Assembly: GCA_039962225.1 (NCBI GenBank)
Contig: JAMPKV010000025.1
Coordinates: 21,480-85,479 of the forward strand
Source of the DNA: Microcoleus sp. AS-A8
GTDB lineage: Bacteria; Cyanobacteriota; Cyanobacteriia; Cyanobacteriales; Coleofasciculaceae
Direction of reading: 5' to 3'
DNA length: 64,000 nt
Shown in pieces: positions 17,471-27,600 of the stretch. Position 1 is the stretch's first letter, and each line of letters starts with the position of its first letter. Made by a program: the position numbers and the translations under genes. The notes below the pieces were generated by a model. The model was not told the DNA's origin and searched no databases. It was given only the letters and a program-made list of their open reading frames with translations.

Positions 17471-19055
17471 CTGACATCTCCTCATCATCCTCATCATCCT
17501 CATCATCCAAATTCTGGCGCAAACCTCCAGGCAAGGCGGCAATAATAGCATCGAGTACTCTAGCAACCGGGATGATTTCTAAACCCATATCCGGTAAGGT
17601 TTGTCCTTTGGGAATAATCGCTCGCTTAAAGCCTAACTTGGCGGCTTCTTTTAGGCGGAGTTCCATTTGAGAAACTAGCCGCACTTGTCCACCTAAGCCC
17701 ACTTCACCGATCATCACCGTGCGGGGATCGACAATGCGATCGCGAAAACTGGCAACAACTGCGATCGCAACGCCCAAATCTGCCGCCGGTTCCTCAACGC
17801 CTAACCCGCCCGATGTGGCAACGTAGGCATCTAACTTCGATAGGGGAATCCCCACCCGCTTTTCCAAAACCGCGAGAATTTGTTGCAATCGGTTATAGTC
17901 TACACCTGTGGTTGAGCGACGAGGTGAACCGTAACTAGCAGGACTCACTAGCGCTTGCAACTCCACCACGAGTGGACGGGTGCCTTCACAAGCCACAACG
18001 GTAGCTGTGCCGGGACTACTTTCATCTCGGTTGCCTAAAAACAGCTCAGAGGGATTAAGGACTTCCTGCAAGCCTTTATCCACCATTTCAAAAATGCCGA
18101 TTTCGTGGGTAGCACCAAAGCGGTTTTTGACAGAACGCAGCAAGCGATGAGAGGCAAAGCGATCGCCTTCAAAATACAACACGGTATCCACCAAGTGTTC
18201 TAATACTCTTGGGCCTGCGATCGCGCCTTCTTTGGTAACGTGTCCCACAATCAGCAGCGTAATATTCTCGCGTTTCGCTACCTGCATTAGCGCTGACGTA
18301 CATTCCCTCACCTGCGCTACTGAACCGGGAGCAGAAGTTAAGGCGGCGAAGTACAGCGTCTGAATACTATCAATCACAGCAACCTGCGGCTTGAGGGACT
18401 CCAACTCCCGTAGCACTTCCTCCAAATCGGTTTCTGGGAGTACGTAGAGGCTTGCATCCGCATTGGGTTGGGATGGTGTTCCTGGAGTTGCTTGGCTTTG
18501 TGAACCCACAGAGTCTTTGTGTCCGTTCTGGGATGACTTCCCCCGCTTTTTGACGGCACCGCTAGATTCCTCCTCTTCGACGGGTTTAGCTCCAACGCCC
18601 AAGCGAGAGGCTCGTAGTTTTACCTGTTGTCCTGATTCTTCTGCACAAACATAAAGGATACGATGGTTGTGCGCTAGCTGATTCGCCACTTGCAGCAGCA
18701 GCGTCGATTTCCCAATTCCTGGATCGCCACCAATCAACACCAACGAGCCAGGTACAATCCCTCCCCCTAGTACGCGATCGAGTTCACTGTAGCCGGACGC
18801 AAACCGCATCTGGACATTGTTAGAAATTTCCGAGAACTTCAGCGACGATCTCGGTTGGGCTGGCCCTTTAGTGGCTGACTTGCGATCGGAACGGGTATTA
18901 GATTGCCAACCGCCCCGATTAATATTGGGAGGGGTTGAAGTTAAAACCTCTTCTTCTAGGGAGTTGTAGGTGCCGCAGGCTGAACATTTACCAAACCATT
19001 GTGAGAAGTTTTCCCCACATTGGTTACATATATATACAGATTTAGTCTTTGCCAT
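17463..19055 (-). CDS. radA: DNA repair protein RadA (Sms)
   Basis: 530 residues; family members are usually about 450-520. An N-terminal C4 zinc finger (CNQCGENFSQWFGKCSACG), a RecA-like ATPase with Walker A GGDPGIGKSTLL, the RadA motif KNRFGATHEIG and a Lon-like C-terminal domain. RadA is a helicase-like factor in branch migration during recombinational repair. Two extras are visible: a low-complexity insert of about 45 residues after RASRLGVGAKP, and an acidic tail DDEDDEDDEEMSEI encoded by a 9-base microsatellite (CATCCTCAT units) at 17472-17506. Confidence 0.95.
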   Translation of the reverse strand: MAKTKSVYICNQCGENFSQWFGKCSACGTYNSLEEEVLTSTPPNINRGGWQSNTRSDRKSATKGPAQPRSSLKFSEISNNVQMRFASGYSELDRVLGGGIVPGSLVLIGGDPGIGKSTLLLQVANQLAHNHRILYVCAEESGQQVKLRASRLGVGAKPVEEEESSGAVKKRGKSSQNGHKDSVGSQSQATPGTPSQPNADASLYVLPETDLEEVLRELESLKPQVAVIDSIQTLYFAALTSAPGSVAQVRECTSALMQVAKRENITLLIVGHVTKEGAIAGPRVLEHLVDTVLYFEGDRFASHRLLRSVKNRFGATHEIGIFEMVDKGLQEVLNPSELFLGNRDESSPGTATVVACEGTRPLVVELQALVSPASYGSPRRSTTGVDYNRLQQILAVLEKRVGIPLSKLDAYVATSGGLGVEEPAADLGVAIAVVASFRDRIVDPRTVMIGEVGLGGQVRLVSQMELRLKEAAKLGFKRAIIPKGQTLPDMGLEIIPVARVLDAIIAALPGGLRQNLDDEDDEDDEEMSEI

Positions 19056-19246
19056 CCTGAGCCAAGGAAGTGTTAAGGATTATTAAGGAAATCTTAATAA
19101 TTAAAGAAATAGGTAAGATAAGCGGCAAACCACCAACAGATAGAGCATTCAACTCTTAAAAAAGCTTCTTATAGCGTTATATCTTAGAGATAAGCTACTC
19201 AATAAATTAACAATTCGCCGAGTATCTTTTGGGAGTACTGAGTCAA

Positions 19247-19975
19247 TTGGAAAATCATAAGGAAAAAATCCTCGTTGTTGATGATGAAGCCAGTATCCGC
19301 CGCATCTTGGAAACGCGTCTTTCCATGATTGGCTACGATGTTGTCACAGCAGCCGATGGAGAAGAAGCTCTGGAAACCTTTCGTAATGCAGACCCTGACC
19401 TAGTGGTTTTGGATGTAATGATGCCGAAGCTCGACGGTTACGGGGTTTGTCAGGAATTGCGAAAGGAATCCGATGTCCCCATCATCATGCTAACGGCATT
19501 AGGGGATGTTGCCGACCGAATTACAGGTCTGGAATTAGGGGCAGATGACTATGTTGTCAAGCCCTTTTCGCCGAAAGAGTTGGAAGCCCGCATCCGCTCT
19601 GTATTACGGCGGGTTGACAAGGTAGGCGCTTCTGGGATTCCCAGTTCTGGCGTCATCCACGTCAGTCTGATCAAAATCGACACCAACAAGCGGCAGGTGT
19701 ATAAGGGAGATGAGCGCATCCGGCTCACCGGTATGGAGTTCAGTCTCCTAGAGTTATTAGTCAGCCGTTCTGGGGAACCCTTCTCGCGATCAGAGATTTT
19801 GCAGGAGGTGTGGGGTTACACACCAGAACGCCATGTCGATACCCGCGTGGTGGATGTCCACATCTCACGGCTACGGGCGAAGCTGGAAGACGACCCCAGC
19901 AATCCTGAGCTGATTTTGACCGCACGCGGGACGGGCTATTTGTTCCAGCGAATTATTGAACCAGGGGAGGAGTGA
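19247..19975 (+). CDS. rpaB: Response regulator RpaB
   Basis: The receiver ENHKEKILVVDDEASIRRIL with phospho-acceptor in LVVLDVMMPKLDGYGV and lysine in YVVKPFSPKEL is followed by an OmpR winged helix ending GTGYLFQRI. The sequence is nearly invariant in cyanobacteria. RpaB (partner kinase NblS) controls high-light, photosystem I and phycobilisome genes through HLR1 sites. Homologues start MEN(R/H)KEK, so I choose TTG at 19247, with GGGAG (19231-19235) 11 bases upstream, over a longer frame from 19229. No NblS gene is adjacent. Confidence 0.94.
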   Translation: MENHKEKILVVDDEASIRRILETRLSMIGYDVVTAADGEEALETFRNADPDLVVLDVMMPKLDGYGVCQELRKESDVPIIMLTALGDVADRITGLELGADDYVVKPFSPKELEARIRSVLRRVDKVGASGIPSSGVIHVSLIKIDTNKRQVYKGDERIRLTGMEFSLLELLVSRSGEPFSRSEILQEVWGYTPERHVDTRVVDVHISRLRAKLEDDPSNPELILTARGTGYLFQRIIEPGEE

Positions 19976-20060
19976 AGTATGAAGTATGAAATAGCCTTTG
20001 CTTGGAGAATACAAATAATGTAAATTCTTCAGCCTTTATCCTTCATCCCTTTACACAAGC

Positions 20061-20729
20061 ATGGCTAAACCTGATCAAAACTATGTACTGCGACAACTTC
20101 CGTTGGTTGTGGGAGGCGTTGCAGGAGTTCTGCTGCTGACTAACCGTGTGTTGACGCCTCAACTCACGGAATCTCAGGCACGTTCAGATGCTTTAGGAGT
20201 GATTTTAAGCGCAGTGTTGATTTTGACAGGTTTACTGTGGCAGCAGGTACAGCCGCGATCGCCGGAAGCGGTTAACCTGATCGGAGAGGAGGGGTTGGAA
20301 TTAGCACCTGAACTACCGGAACAGGTGAAGATTGAACTCGCATGGGCGTCACATCTGTTGCTGACGAATACAGTGACGCGATCGCTAGTGGTGTTCTATC
20401 AAGGTAAGGTTCTGTTGCGTCGAGGTGTTTTAGGCGTTAACCCAGAAGTCAAACCAGGAGCTATTTTGAGCCGAGTCATGGGAAAACAAAAGCCTGTTTA
20501 CTTAGTGGATCTCAAGCTATATCCTGGACGCATTGAATTTGACTACCTGCCAGAAAATACTCAAGGAGTCATCTGCCAACCAGTTGGCGATCAGGGGGCA
20601 CTGATTTTAGCGGCGAATGCCCCCCGCAGTTACACGAAACAAGATGAGAATTGGATCGAGGGGATTGCAGACAAACTGGCCAATACCCTCAGCCGATTTG
20701 CCGATGATTTCGCCACTGCTGAAGGTTAA
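20061..20729 (+). CDS. Cofactor assembly of complex C subunit B (CCB-type) protein
   Basis: 222 residues: two membrane helices near the N-terminus (residues 13-25 and 42-60) and a soluble C-terminal part. It matches the CCB2/CCB4-like family that helps attach heme c-i covalently to cytochrome b6 in the cytochrome b6f complex. The match is by overall sequence memory rather than a short motif. Four bases separate it from the next gene, so the two are probably cotranscribed. Degenerate AAGTATGAA repeats fill the gap after rpaB. Confidence 0.75.
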   Translation: MAKPDQNYVLRQLPLVVGGVAGVLLLTNRVLTPQLTESQARSDALGVILSAVLILTGLLWQQVQPRSPEAVNLIGEEGLELAPELPEQVKIELAWASHLLLTNTVTRSLVVFYQGKVLLRRGVLGVNPEVKPGAILSRVMGKQKPVYLVDLKLYPGRIEFDYLPENTQGVICQPVGDQGALILAANAPRSYTKQDENWIEGIADKLANTLSRFADDFATAEG

Positions 20730-20732
20730 ATA

Positions 20733-21281
20733 TTGATGACAATTCTTTACTGGATACTGATTGCTGTGATGTTGGTGGGTGTTGTCGGGGCAGTGGTTCC
20801 CGGCATTCCTGGCCCTAGCTTGATTTTAGGAGCAATTTTAGTTTGGATTATCGTTCAGGTGAGCCAGGGTGTGGCGAATGTAAACTGGCTACCCCTGATC
20901 TCGATATTTTTGATTTTGATTTTGAGTGCTGGAGTTGAATTTTTAGCCACTTACTGGGGGGCTAGACAAGCGGGTGCCAGTAAATGGGGGCAAATTGGTG
21001 CCTTTGTGGGGTTATTGTTAGGATTTTTCGGTCTTCTGCCAGCTTGGCTGTTTGGAGGGCCACTGGTGGGTATTCTGATTGGCCCTCTGTTGGGAGCTAT
21101 TGTTGGAGAGTTTATCTATCGGCGGGAATTGCCGCTCTCAGAAAGAACGCAGCAGTCGGTTAAGGCGGGTGTGGGAGTGGTTGTGGGTTCGCTGATTGGG
21201 AATTTAATTGAAGGGTTGCTTGCGATCGTCGCAGTGGTCATTTTTGTCGTCTCCACTTGGCCTCCAGGAGCTGGGGTATAA
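20733..21281 (+). CDS. DUF456 family membrane protein
   Basis: 182 residues, almost entirely hydrophobic with four or five membrane helices and the Gly-rich pattern of the family: GAVVPGIPGPSLILGAI, GARQAGASKWGQIGAFVGLLLGF, GPLLGAIVGEFI, GVVVGSLIGNLIEG. The function is unknown. It starts three bases after the CCB gene. Confidence 0.85.
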   Translation: MMTILYWILIAVMLVGVVGAVVPGIPGPSLILGAILVWIIVQVSQGVANVNWLPLISIFLILILSAGVEFLATYWGARQAGASKWGQIGAFVGLLLGFFGLLPAWLFGGPLVGILIGPLLGAIVGEFIYRRELPLSERTQQSVKAGVGVVVGSLIGNLIEGLLAIVAVVIFVVSTWPPGAGV

Positions 21282-21418
21282 GAAATTTCAATGAAATCCT
21301 TACGAATGGGGCAACCATGCGGAATTGCACCTCTGTTTAGTGTGATTTTTAGCACATTGCTTCCTAGATGTGGTGTGTAGACAGGTTATACTACAGGTCT
21401 TTGTGTCTATTGGATAAC

Positions 21419-22534
21419 ATGGAACAAGCTAAAATCACTTTTGCCAAGGAAATTGGATTTAGAAAAGAACTAAATCGAAGAGTTAAGGATTATTTTAAAT
21501 CTGAAAATATTTCCCCTAGAGATAATCCGGCAATGTACCTTAAAACAGCCATTCTGTTGGCGTGGATGATCTCAGCTTGGACATTCATACTTTTCGCTCC
21601 TGTATCAGGTTGGATGAGATTAGTCGGCTGCGTGATTCTCGCTTTTGCAATGGCGGGATTTGTCTTTAATGTGGGTCATGATGCCAACCATGGAGGATAT
21701 TCCAACAATAAATATGTCAATTCCATTTTGGGTTTGACATACGATTTTATGGGGCTTTCCAGTTATTTATGGAGATATCGTCATAACGTTCTGCATCATA
21801 CTTATACCAATATTCCTGGTCATGATGTTGAAATCGATGGGGATGGCTGGGTGAGAATGTATCCTACACAAAAATACCGCTGGTACTATCGGTTTCAGCA
21901 TATTTACATCTGGTTCATTTATTGTTTTGTCCCTCTCTATTGGTCTTACTGCGATGTAGATTTGATTTTACGAAAGGGCAAATACCACGAGCATTTCATC
22001 CCAACACCCAAACTTTCAGAGAAGATTACGCTACTGGGATTTAAAGTTATTTGGCTGGGTTACGTGATTGGTATCCCCTTAGCTGTGGGATATACCCCCT
22101 GGCAAGTATTTCTGGGTGTAGCGCTTACCTTTATGACCTATGGGTTGGTCATTAATATCGTCTTTATGCTGGCTCATGTGCTGGATTCAGCCGAGTTCTT
22201 AACCACTGAGTCGGAGGTCGTCAAAATTGAAGATGAATGGGCGATTTTCCAATTAAAGACAACAGTAGACTTTGCTCCGAAAAACCGATTCATCAATTGG
22301 TATGTCGGTGGACTCAATTATCAAGCGATTCATCACCTATTTCCCAAAGTTTGTCATATTCATTACCCCAAAATCGCCAAAATTGTGCAAGAAGTTAGCC
22401 AAGAATTCGGGGTGGAATATAAGGTGTATGAAACCTTTGGAGGAATTTTGAGTTCTAATTATCGCTGGTTGAAAGCACTAGGACGTTCGCCTAAGACAGC
22501 GAAGTCTGTCAGTGTTGTGAATTCAACTGTATAA
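21419..22534 (+). CDS. desD: Acyl-lipid delta-6 fatty acid desaturase (DesD-type)
   Basis: 372 residues from the ATG at 21419. Three histidine boxes bind the di-iron centre: HDANHGG, HNVLHH and QAIHH. The Q-x-x-HH third box marks front-end desaturases, and the overall sequence is close to cyanobacterial DesD, which lacks a fused cytochrome b5 domain. It would introduce the delta-6 double bond into linoleate on membrane lipids in the thylakoid or plasma membrane, using ferredoxin. Four membrane helices are visible. Regiospecificity is inferred from similarity. Confidence 0.88.
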   Translation: MEQAKITFAKEIGFRKELNRRVKDYFKSENISPRDNPAMYLKTAILLAWMISAWTFILFAPVSGWMRLVGCVILAFAMAGFVFNVGHDANHGGYSNNKYVNSILGLTYDFMGLSSYLWRYRHNVLHHTYTNIPGHDVEIDGDGWVRMYPTQKYRWYYRFQHIYIWFIYCFVPLYWSYCDVDLILRKGKYHEHFIPTPKLSEKITLLGFKVIWLGYVIGIPLAVGYTPWQVFLGVALTFMTYGLVINIVFMLAHVLDSAEFLTTESEVVKIEDEWAIFQLKTTVDFAPKNRFINWYVGGLNYQAIHHLFPKVCHIHYPKIAKIVQEVSQEFGVEYKVYETFGGILSSNYRWLKALGRSPKTAKSVSVVNSTV

Positions 22535-22545
22535 AAGATGACATC

Positions 22546-22575
22546 GGCTGGCTCCTTATGGAGCCAGCTTGTTCT
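22546..22575 (+). terminator. Terminator after desD
   Basis: Perfect 9-bp arms GCTGGCTCC (22547-22555) and GGAGCCAGC (22560-22568), loop TTAT, then TTGTTCTC, 12 bases after the desD stop. Confidence 0.8.
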
Positions 22576-22587
22576 CAGCGTTAAACT

Positions 22588-22800
22588 TTAGTAGCTATCA
22601 TTTTCGCCAACAGTCACCCTTTCCAAGCGATGGTTGGCTCGGTTGAGCCGATCTGCGATCGCCTGTCGCCAGACCAACGTCACTTTTGGGTCTGCTAACA
22701 CATCTTGAGCTAGTTGCCGATAGAACGCACTACTTGCAACATCTAAATCCTCCAGAAGTTTCAGGTTTTCATAGACAGTTTGAGGAGAGATCAGAACCAT
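22588..22800 (-). CDS. Small hypothetical protein
   Basis: 70 residues, MVLISPQTVYENLKLLEDLDVASSAF at the start, mostly helical and soluble, no known motif. The frame has natural codon use and a GAAGGGAA purine tract before the ATG. It is convergent with desD. I believe it is real, but cannot assign a function. Confidence 0.55.
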   Translation of the reverse strand: MVLISPQTVYENLKLLEDLDVASSAFYRQLAQDVLADPKVTLVWRQAIADRLNRANHRLERVTVGENDSY

Positions 22801-22997
22801 AATTCCCTTCCTTGTAACGATCTCAACAACATATTGGATCTTTCAAGAAGGCAGCAGGCCAAAGAAAGAAGACTCTTATGTACCAATTGTTGAGGAATTG
22901 TGACCCCTCTCAATTGGAAGCCACTAAATCAAAGATTTGTTGATAGGCTTCACACCCTTACTCCATAAAAGTCGTGGGCAAAGTTCTCTTATGCATT

Positions 22998-23027
22998 CCT
23001 TCTGCCTTCTGCCTTCTGCCCTGTGCC
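22998..23027. repeat. Heptameric short tandem repeat (TTCTGCC)
   Basis: Three perfect and one imperfect copies of CCTTCTG lie in the 300-base gap between the small ORF and gltD. Such heptamer (STRR) repeats are typical of filamentous cyanobacteria. Nothing else is visible in 22801-23102. Confidence 0.75.
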
Positions 23028-23102
23028 TTTTTAGGTGACAATCCACCTTCCAATCACCAGAATCTCGATGAAGAGTTTGCTAGAGATTGAACAGAATTGT
23101 CC

Positions 23103-24584
23103 TCAAGGCAGGTCGGTACTACCCATCAGGTAAAGGTCGCACTCACGCGCTGCACCCCGCCCTTCGTTAAACGCCCAAACGACAAGGCTTTGACCCCGAC
23201 GGCAGTCACCCGCCGCGAAGACTCCAGGGATACTGGTGGCGTATTTACCGTAGTCGGCTTTTACATTGCTGCGTGGGTCGCGTTCAAGGCCGAGGGCATC
23301 GAGCAGGGGTTGCTCAGGGCCGAGGAAGCCCATTGCCAGTAGGACAAGTTGTGCAGGTAAGACTTTTTCAGTGCCAGGGACATGTTTCGGAATGAACTGG
23401 CCTTTCTCGTTTTTCTCCCACTGAACTTGTACGGTATGGACGGCTTTGACATTGCCGTTGTCGTCGCCCTCGAACTTGGTCGCAGTGGTGAGATAGGTAC
23501 GGGGGTCGGCACCGAACTTGGCAGCAGCTTCCTCCTGTCCGTAGTCCATTTTGTAAACTTTGGGCCATTCAGGCCACGGGTTGTCAGTTGCCCGTTGCGA
23601 TGGGGGTTGGGGCAAAATTTCCAGTTGTACGAGGCTGTTACAGCCGTGGCGAATCGACGTACCCACGCAGTCGGTACCAGTGTCACCACCGCCAATGATC
23701 ACCACATCCTTGCCTTCAGCCGAGAGGGGGCTATGGGATTGCTTGTCCAGAACTGCCTTAGTGTTTGCCGTCAAGAAGTCCATGGCAAAGTGGATGCCTT
23801 TCAAATCACGCCCTTCGATAGGCAGGTCACGAGGCTTTGTGGCACCCGTGCAGAGCATGACGGCGTCGAATTCCTTGAGGAGATTTTCCACTGGTAAGTC
23901 TTTACCGACTTCGGTGTTGCAGACAAACTTCACGCCTTCTTCCTCAAGCACGTTGAGGCGGCGCAAAACGACTTGCTCCTTGTCCAGTTTCATGTTGGGG
24001 ATGCCATACATCAGCAGCCCTCCCGGACGGTCGGCACGTTCAAACACAGTGACCCAATGACCCGCTTTGTTAAGCTGAGCCGCCGCACTCAAACCCGCAG
24101 GGCCGGAGCCAATCACCGCCACTTTTTTCCCGGTGCGCTTGGCTGGGGGTTCGGGTGTAATCCAGCCTTCATCCCATCCTTTTTCGATAATCGAGTACTC
24201 GATGTTCTTAATGGTGACGGGGGGGTTATTAATACCCAGTACACAGGAGCCTTCACAGGGTGCGGGACAGACGCGACCGGTAAATTCGGGGAAGTTATTC
24301 GTTTTGTGCAGGCGATCCAGTGCCTCGCGCCAAAGTCCGCGATAGACGAGGTCGTTCCATTCGGGGATCAGGTTATTGATGGGGCAACCACTCGCCATGC
24401 CGCTGATTAGGGTGCCCGTGTGGCAAAAGGGAATGCCGCAATCCATACAGCGTGAGCCTTGGGTGCGGAGATTCTCCTCTGGCATGTGTAGGTGGAATTC
24501 GTCCCAGTTGTGAATGCGATCGAGGGGCGCAAGTTCAGAGGGTGATTCCCGCAAGAATTCGATGAAGCCAGTTGGTTTTCCCAT
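23103..24584 (-). CDS. gltD: Glutamate synthase small subunit
   Basis: 493 residues. N-terminal cysteine motifs for [4Fe-4S] clusters ([32 protein letters not shown]), an FAD-binding [13 protein letters not shown] and a second dinucleotide fold [12 protein letters not shown] for NAD(P)H, then the closing [17 protein letters not shown]. The subunit passes electrons from NAD(P)H to GltB. It follows gltB by 99 bases, with a perfect palindrome between them. Confidence 0.96.
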   Translation of the reverse strand: MGKPTGFIEFLRESPSELAPLDRIHNWDEFHLHMPEENLRTQGSRCMDCGIPFCHTGTLISGMASGCPINNLIPEWNDLVYRGLWREALDRLHKTNNFPEFTGRVCPAPCEGSCVLGINNPPVTIKNIEYSIIEKGWDEGWITPEPPAKRTGKKVAVIGSGPAGLSAAAQLNKAGHWVTVFERADRPGGLLMYGIPNMKLDKEQVVLRRLNVLEEEGVKFVCNTEVGKDLPVENLLKEFDAVMLCTGATKPRDLPIEGRDLKGIHFAMDFLTANTKAVLDKQSHSPLSAEGKDVVIIGGGDTGTDCVGTSIRHGCNSLVQLEILPQPPSQRATDNPWPEWPKVYKMDYGQEEAAAKFGADPRTYLTTATKFEGDDNGNVKAVHTVQVQWEKNEKGQFIPKHVPGTEKVLPAQLVLLAMGFLGPEQPLLDALGLERDPRSNVKADYGKYATSIPGVFAAGDCRRGQSLVVWAFNEGRGAARECDLYLMGSTDLP

Positions 24585-24646
24585 GATATTGTCTCAGTTG
24601 AAATTAGTGTCAGTGTAATGAACTACGCCCCCAGCCTTGCGGTCTA

Positions 24647-24668
24647 ACAAGGGGCTTAAGCCCCTTGT
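24647..24668. promoter_or_regulatory. Perfect 22-base palindrome between gltB and gltD
   Basis: Arms ACAAGGGGCTT and AAGCCCCTTGT meet without a loop. As RNA this would fold into a strong hairpin 16 bases after the gltB stop. It has no T tract, so it may stabilise the gltB mRNA end, attenuate gltD, or bind a protein. Confidence 0.5.
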
Positions 24669-24683
24669 CTGGGAGACTAATCC

Positions 24684-27600
24684 CTAGCTGCCGCCAATTC
24701 GGGCAACATCGCGGGCGTTTTCTTCAAACGCCGCCGTCAGCGCATCATCACCACTCAAACCGGCTGCGATCGCCTTCTCAATCGCCTGCAACACACGCTT
24801 GTAATCCTTCGGCATCACCTTGACGAACTTCGGCACCATGTCTTTCCAGGAGGCAAGCACTTTGGAGGCTTTCTGGCTCCCGGTGTAGTCGGCGTGGCGC
24901 TGAATCATCTGGTACAAGTCGTCGATCTCTTCCGCGTCTTCGAGGCTTTCCAGCCCAACCATTTGCTGATTGCAACGTGTGGCAAAGTCGCCCGTCTCAT
25001 CGAGGATATAGGCAACGCCACCACTCATGCCTGCGGCGAAGTTGCGACCGGTCGCCCCCAGCACAACAACTTTACCGCCAGTCATATATTCGCAGCCATG
25101 GTCACCGACCGCTTCAACCACGGTGTTCACGCCGGAGTTGCGGACGCAGAAACGCTCACCTGCCATCCCTCGGATGTAGGCTTCGCCACCCGTTGCCCCA
25201 TAGAAGGCAACATTACCGGCAATGATGTTTTCCTCAGCAACAAACGTAGAAGCCACGGGCGGATAGAGAATGATTTTACCGCCGCTCAGACCCTTGCCCA
25301 AGTAGTCATTGGCATCCCCTTCGAGTTCGAGGGTCACACCTTTTGGTACGAATGCGCCAAAACTTTGGCCTGCACTGCCCTGGAAATGCAAATGTACCGT
25401 GTCTTCTGGCAGTCCCTCCCAGTGGCGCTTGGTGATTTCGTTACCGAGGATGGTGCCAACCACACGGTTCACGTTCTTAATCGGTAACGTGGCTTTCACT
25501 TTTTCGCCCTTCTCGATCGCCGGTTGGCACAAGTCGAGCAGAGTGGTTATATCGAGAGATTTGTCAAGTCCGTGGTCTTGGGGGATTTGACAATAGCGAC
25601 CCACCTCTGGCCCAACTTCCGGCTGATAAAGAATCTTCGAGAGGTCGAGGTTCTTCGCTTTCCAATGCTCCACAGCTTTCTTTGGCTCAAGTATATCGGT
25701 GCGACCGACCATTTCATTGAGGGTACGGAAACCGAGTTCTGCCATGAGTTCGCGGGCTTCCTGCGCGATGAACTTCATGAAGTTTACGGTGTGTTCCGGA
25801 TCGCCCGTGAAGTTTTGACGCAGTTGCGGGTCTTGCGTGGCGACGCCAACTGGGCAAGTGTTCAGGTGGCACACACGCATCATGATGCAGCCGAGGGTGA
25901 CCAGAGGGGCGGTGGCAAACCCGAACTCCTCAGCACCGAGTAGTGCGGCAATCACCACGTCGCGTCCTGTCTTCATCTGACCATCGGTTTCGACCACAAT
26001 CCGCGAGCGCAAGTTGTTCAGGACTAGCGTCTGGTGGGTTTCCGCCAGTCCCAGTTCCCAAGGCAATCCGGCGTGCTTGATCGAGGTCTGGGGTGATGCG
26101 CCTGTACCGCCGTCGTAACCGGAAATCAGGACAACATCAGCGTGGGCTTTGGACACACCAGCAGCAATGGTGCCGACGCCCACCTCGGACACCAACTTGA
26201 CACTCACCCGTGCCTCGCGGTTGGCGTTCTTCAAGTCGTGAATCAACTCGGCGAGGTCTTCGATGGAGTAGATGTCGTGGTGCGGCGGTGGCGAAATCAG
26301 TCCCACGCCTGGGGTGGAGTGGCGCACCTTAGCGATCCACGGATACACCTTTTTGCCCGGAAGCTGTCCACCTTCACCCGGTTTTGCGCCCTGCGCCATC
26401 TTGATCTGGAGTTCCTTGGCTTGGGACAAATAGAGGCTGGTTACACCAAAGCGACCGGAGGCAACTTGTTTGATCGCGCTGTTCTTGGAGTCGCCCCGCT
26501 CATTCGTCCAAGTATAACGATCCGGGTCTTCGCCCCCTTCACCGGTGTTGGATTTGCCGCCGAGACGATTCATGGCGATCGCTAGGGCCTCGTGTGTCTC
26601 CTTCGAGATGGAACCGTAGCTCATCGCACCCGTTTTAAAGCGCTTGACGATCGCCTCGACGGGTTCCACTTCCTCAATGGGCACGGGTTCGCGCGGCTTG
26701 AATTCCAGCAATCCGCGCAGCGTGAAGTGCCTTTGGTTCTGCTCATTCACCAGCCCTGCATATTGCTTGTAAAGGTCGTAACTGCCGACCCGTACTGCCT
26801 TTTGCAGCGTGTGGATGGTCTCCGGACTGAATAGGTGCGCCTCTCCACCTTTACGCCACTGGTATTCACCACCGACATCAAGAGTGTTAGCATTGGCTGG
26901 ACGGTCAGGGAAGGCGTGAGAGTGCCGTAAAATCGCTTCTTGGGCGATGACTTCCAGGTCTGCCCCCTGAATCCGTGATGCTGTCCAGGTAAAGTATTTG
27001 TCAATCACCGATTGGTTGAGTCCAATCGCCTCGAAAATCTGGGCACCCCGATAGCTCTGAATCGTCGAAATACCAATCTTTGAGGCGACCTTCACCACAC
27101 CCTTCGTCGCGGCTTTGACGTAGTTCTTACAGGCGGTTTTGTGGTCAATGTTAACCAGCAAGCCTTCGTGAATCATGTCGTCGATCGTCTCGAAGGCGAG
27201 ATAGGGATTGATCGCGCCGCAGCCGTAGCCGATCAGGGTTGCATAATGATGCACCTCGCGGGGTTCACCCGATTCGAGGACGAGTCCCACTCTAGTGCGT
27301 GTGCCTTCGCGGATCAGGTGGTGATGCAGCCCGGAAACTGCCATCAAGGCTGGAATGGGGGCGTTGTCTGGGTTCACACCGCGATCGCTAAGGATGATCA
27401 GGTTCACGCCTGCTTCAATGGCACGGTTCGCCTGGGCGCAAATTTCTTCCATCGCCGTTTCCAGTCCCTTCACACCCTGTTTCGGGTCGAACAGAATCGG
27501 CAGGGTAACGGACTTAAACTGACCCTCGTTGATGTGCTTGAGCTTCGCCAGTTCTTCGTTGCTGAGGATGGGTGTTTTCAGCTCGATCAGATGACAACTC

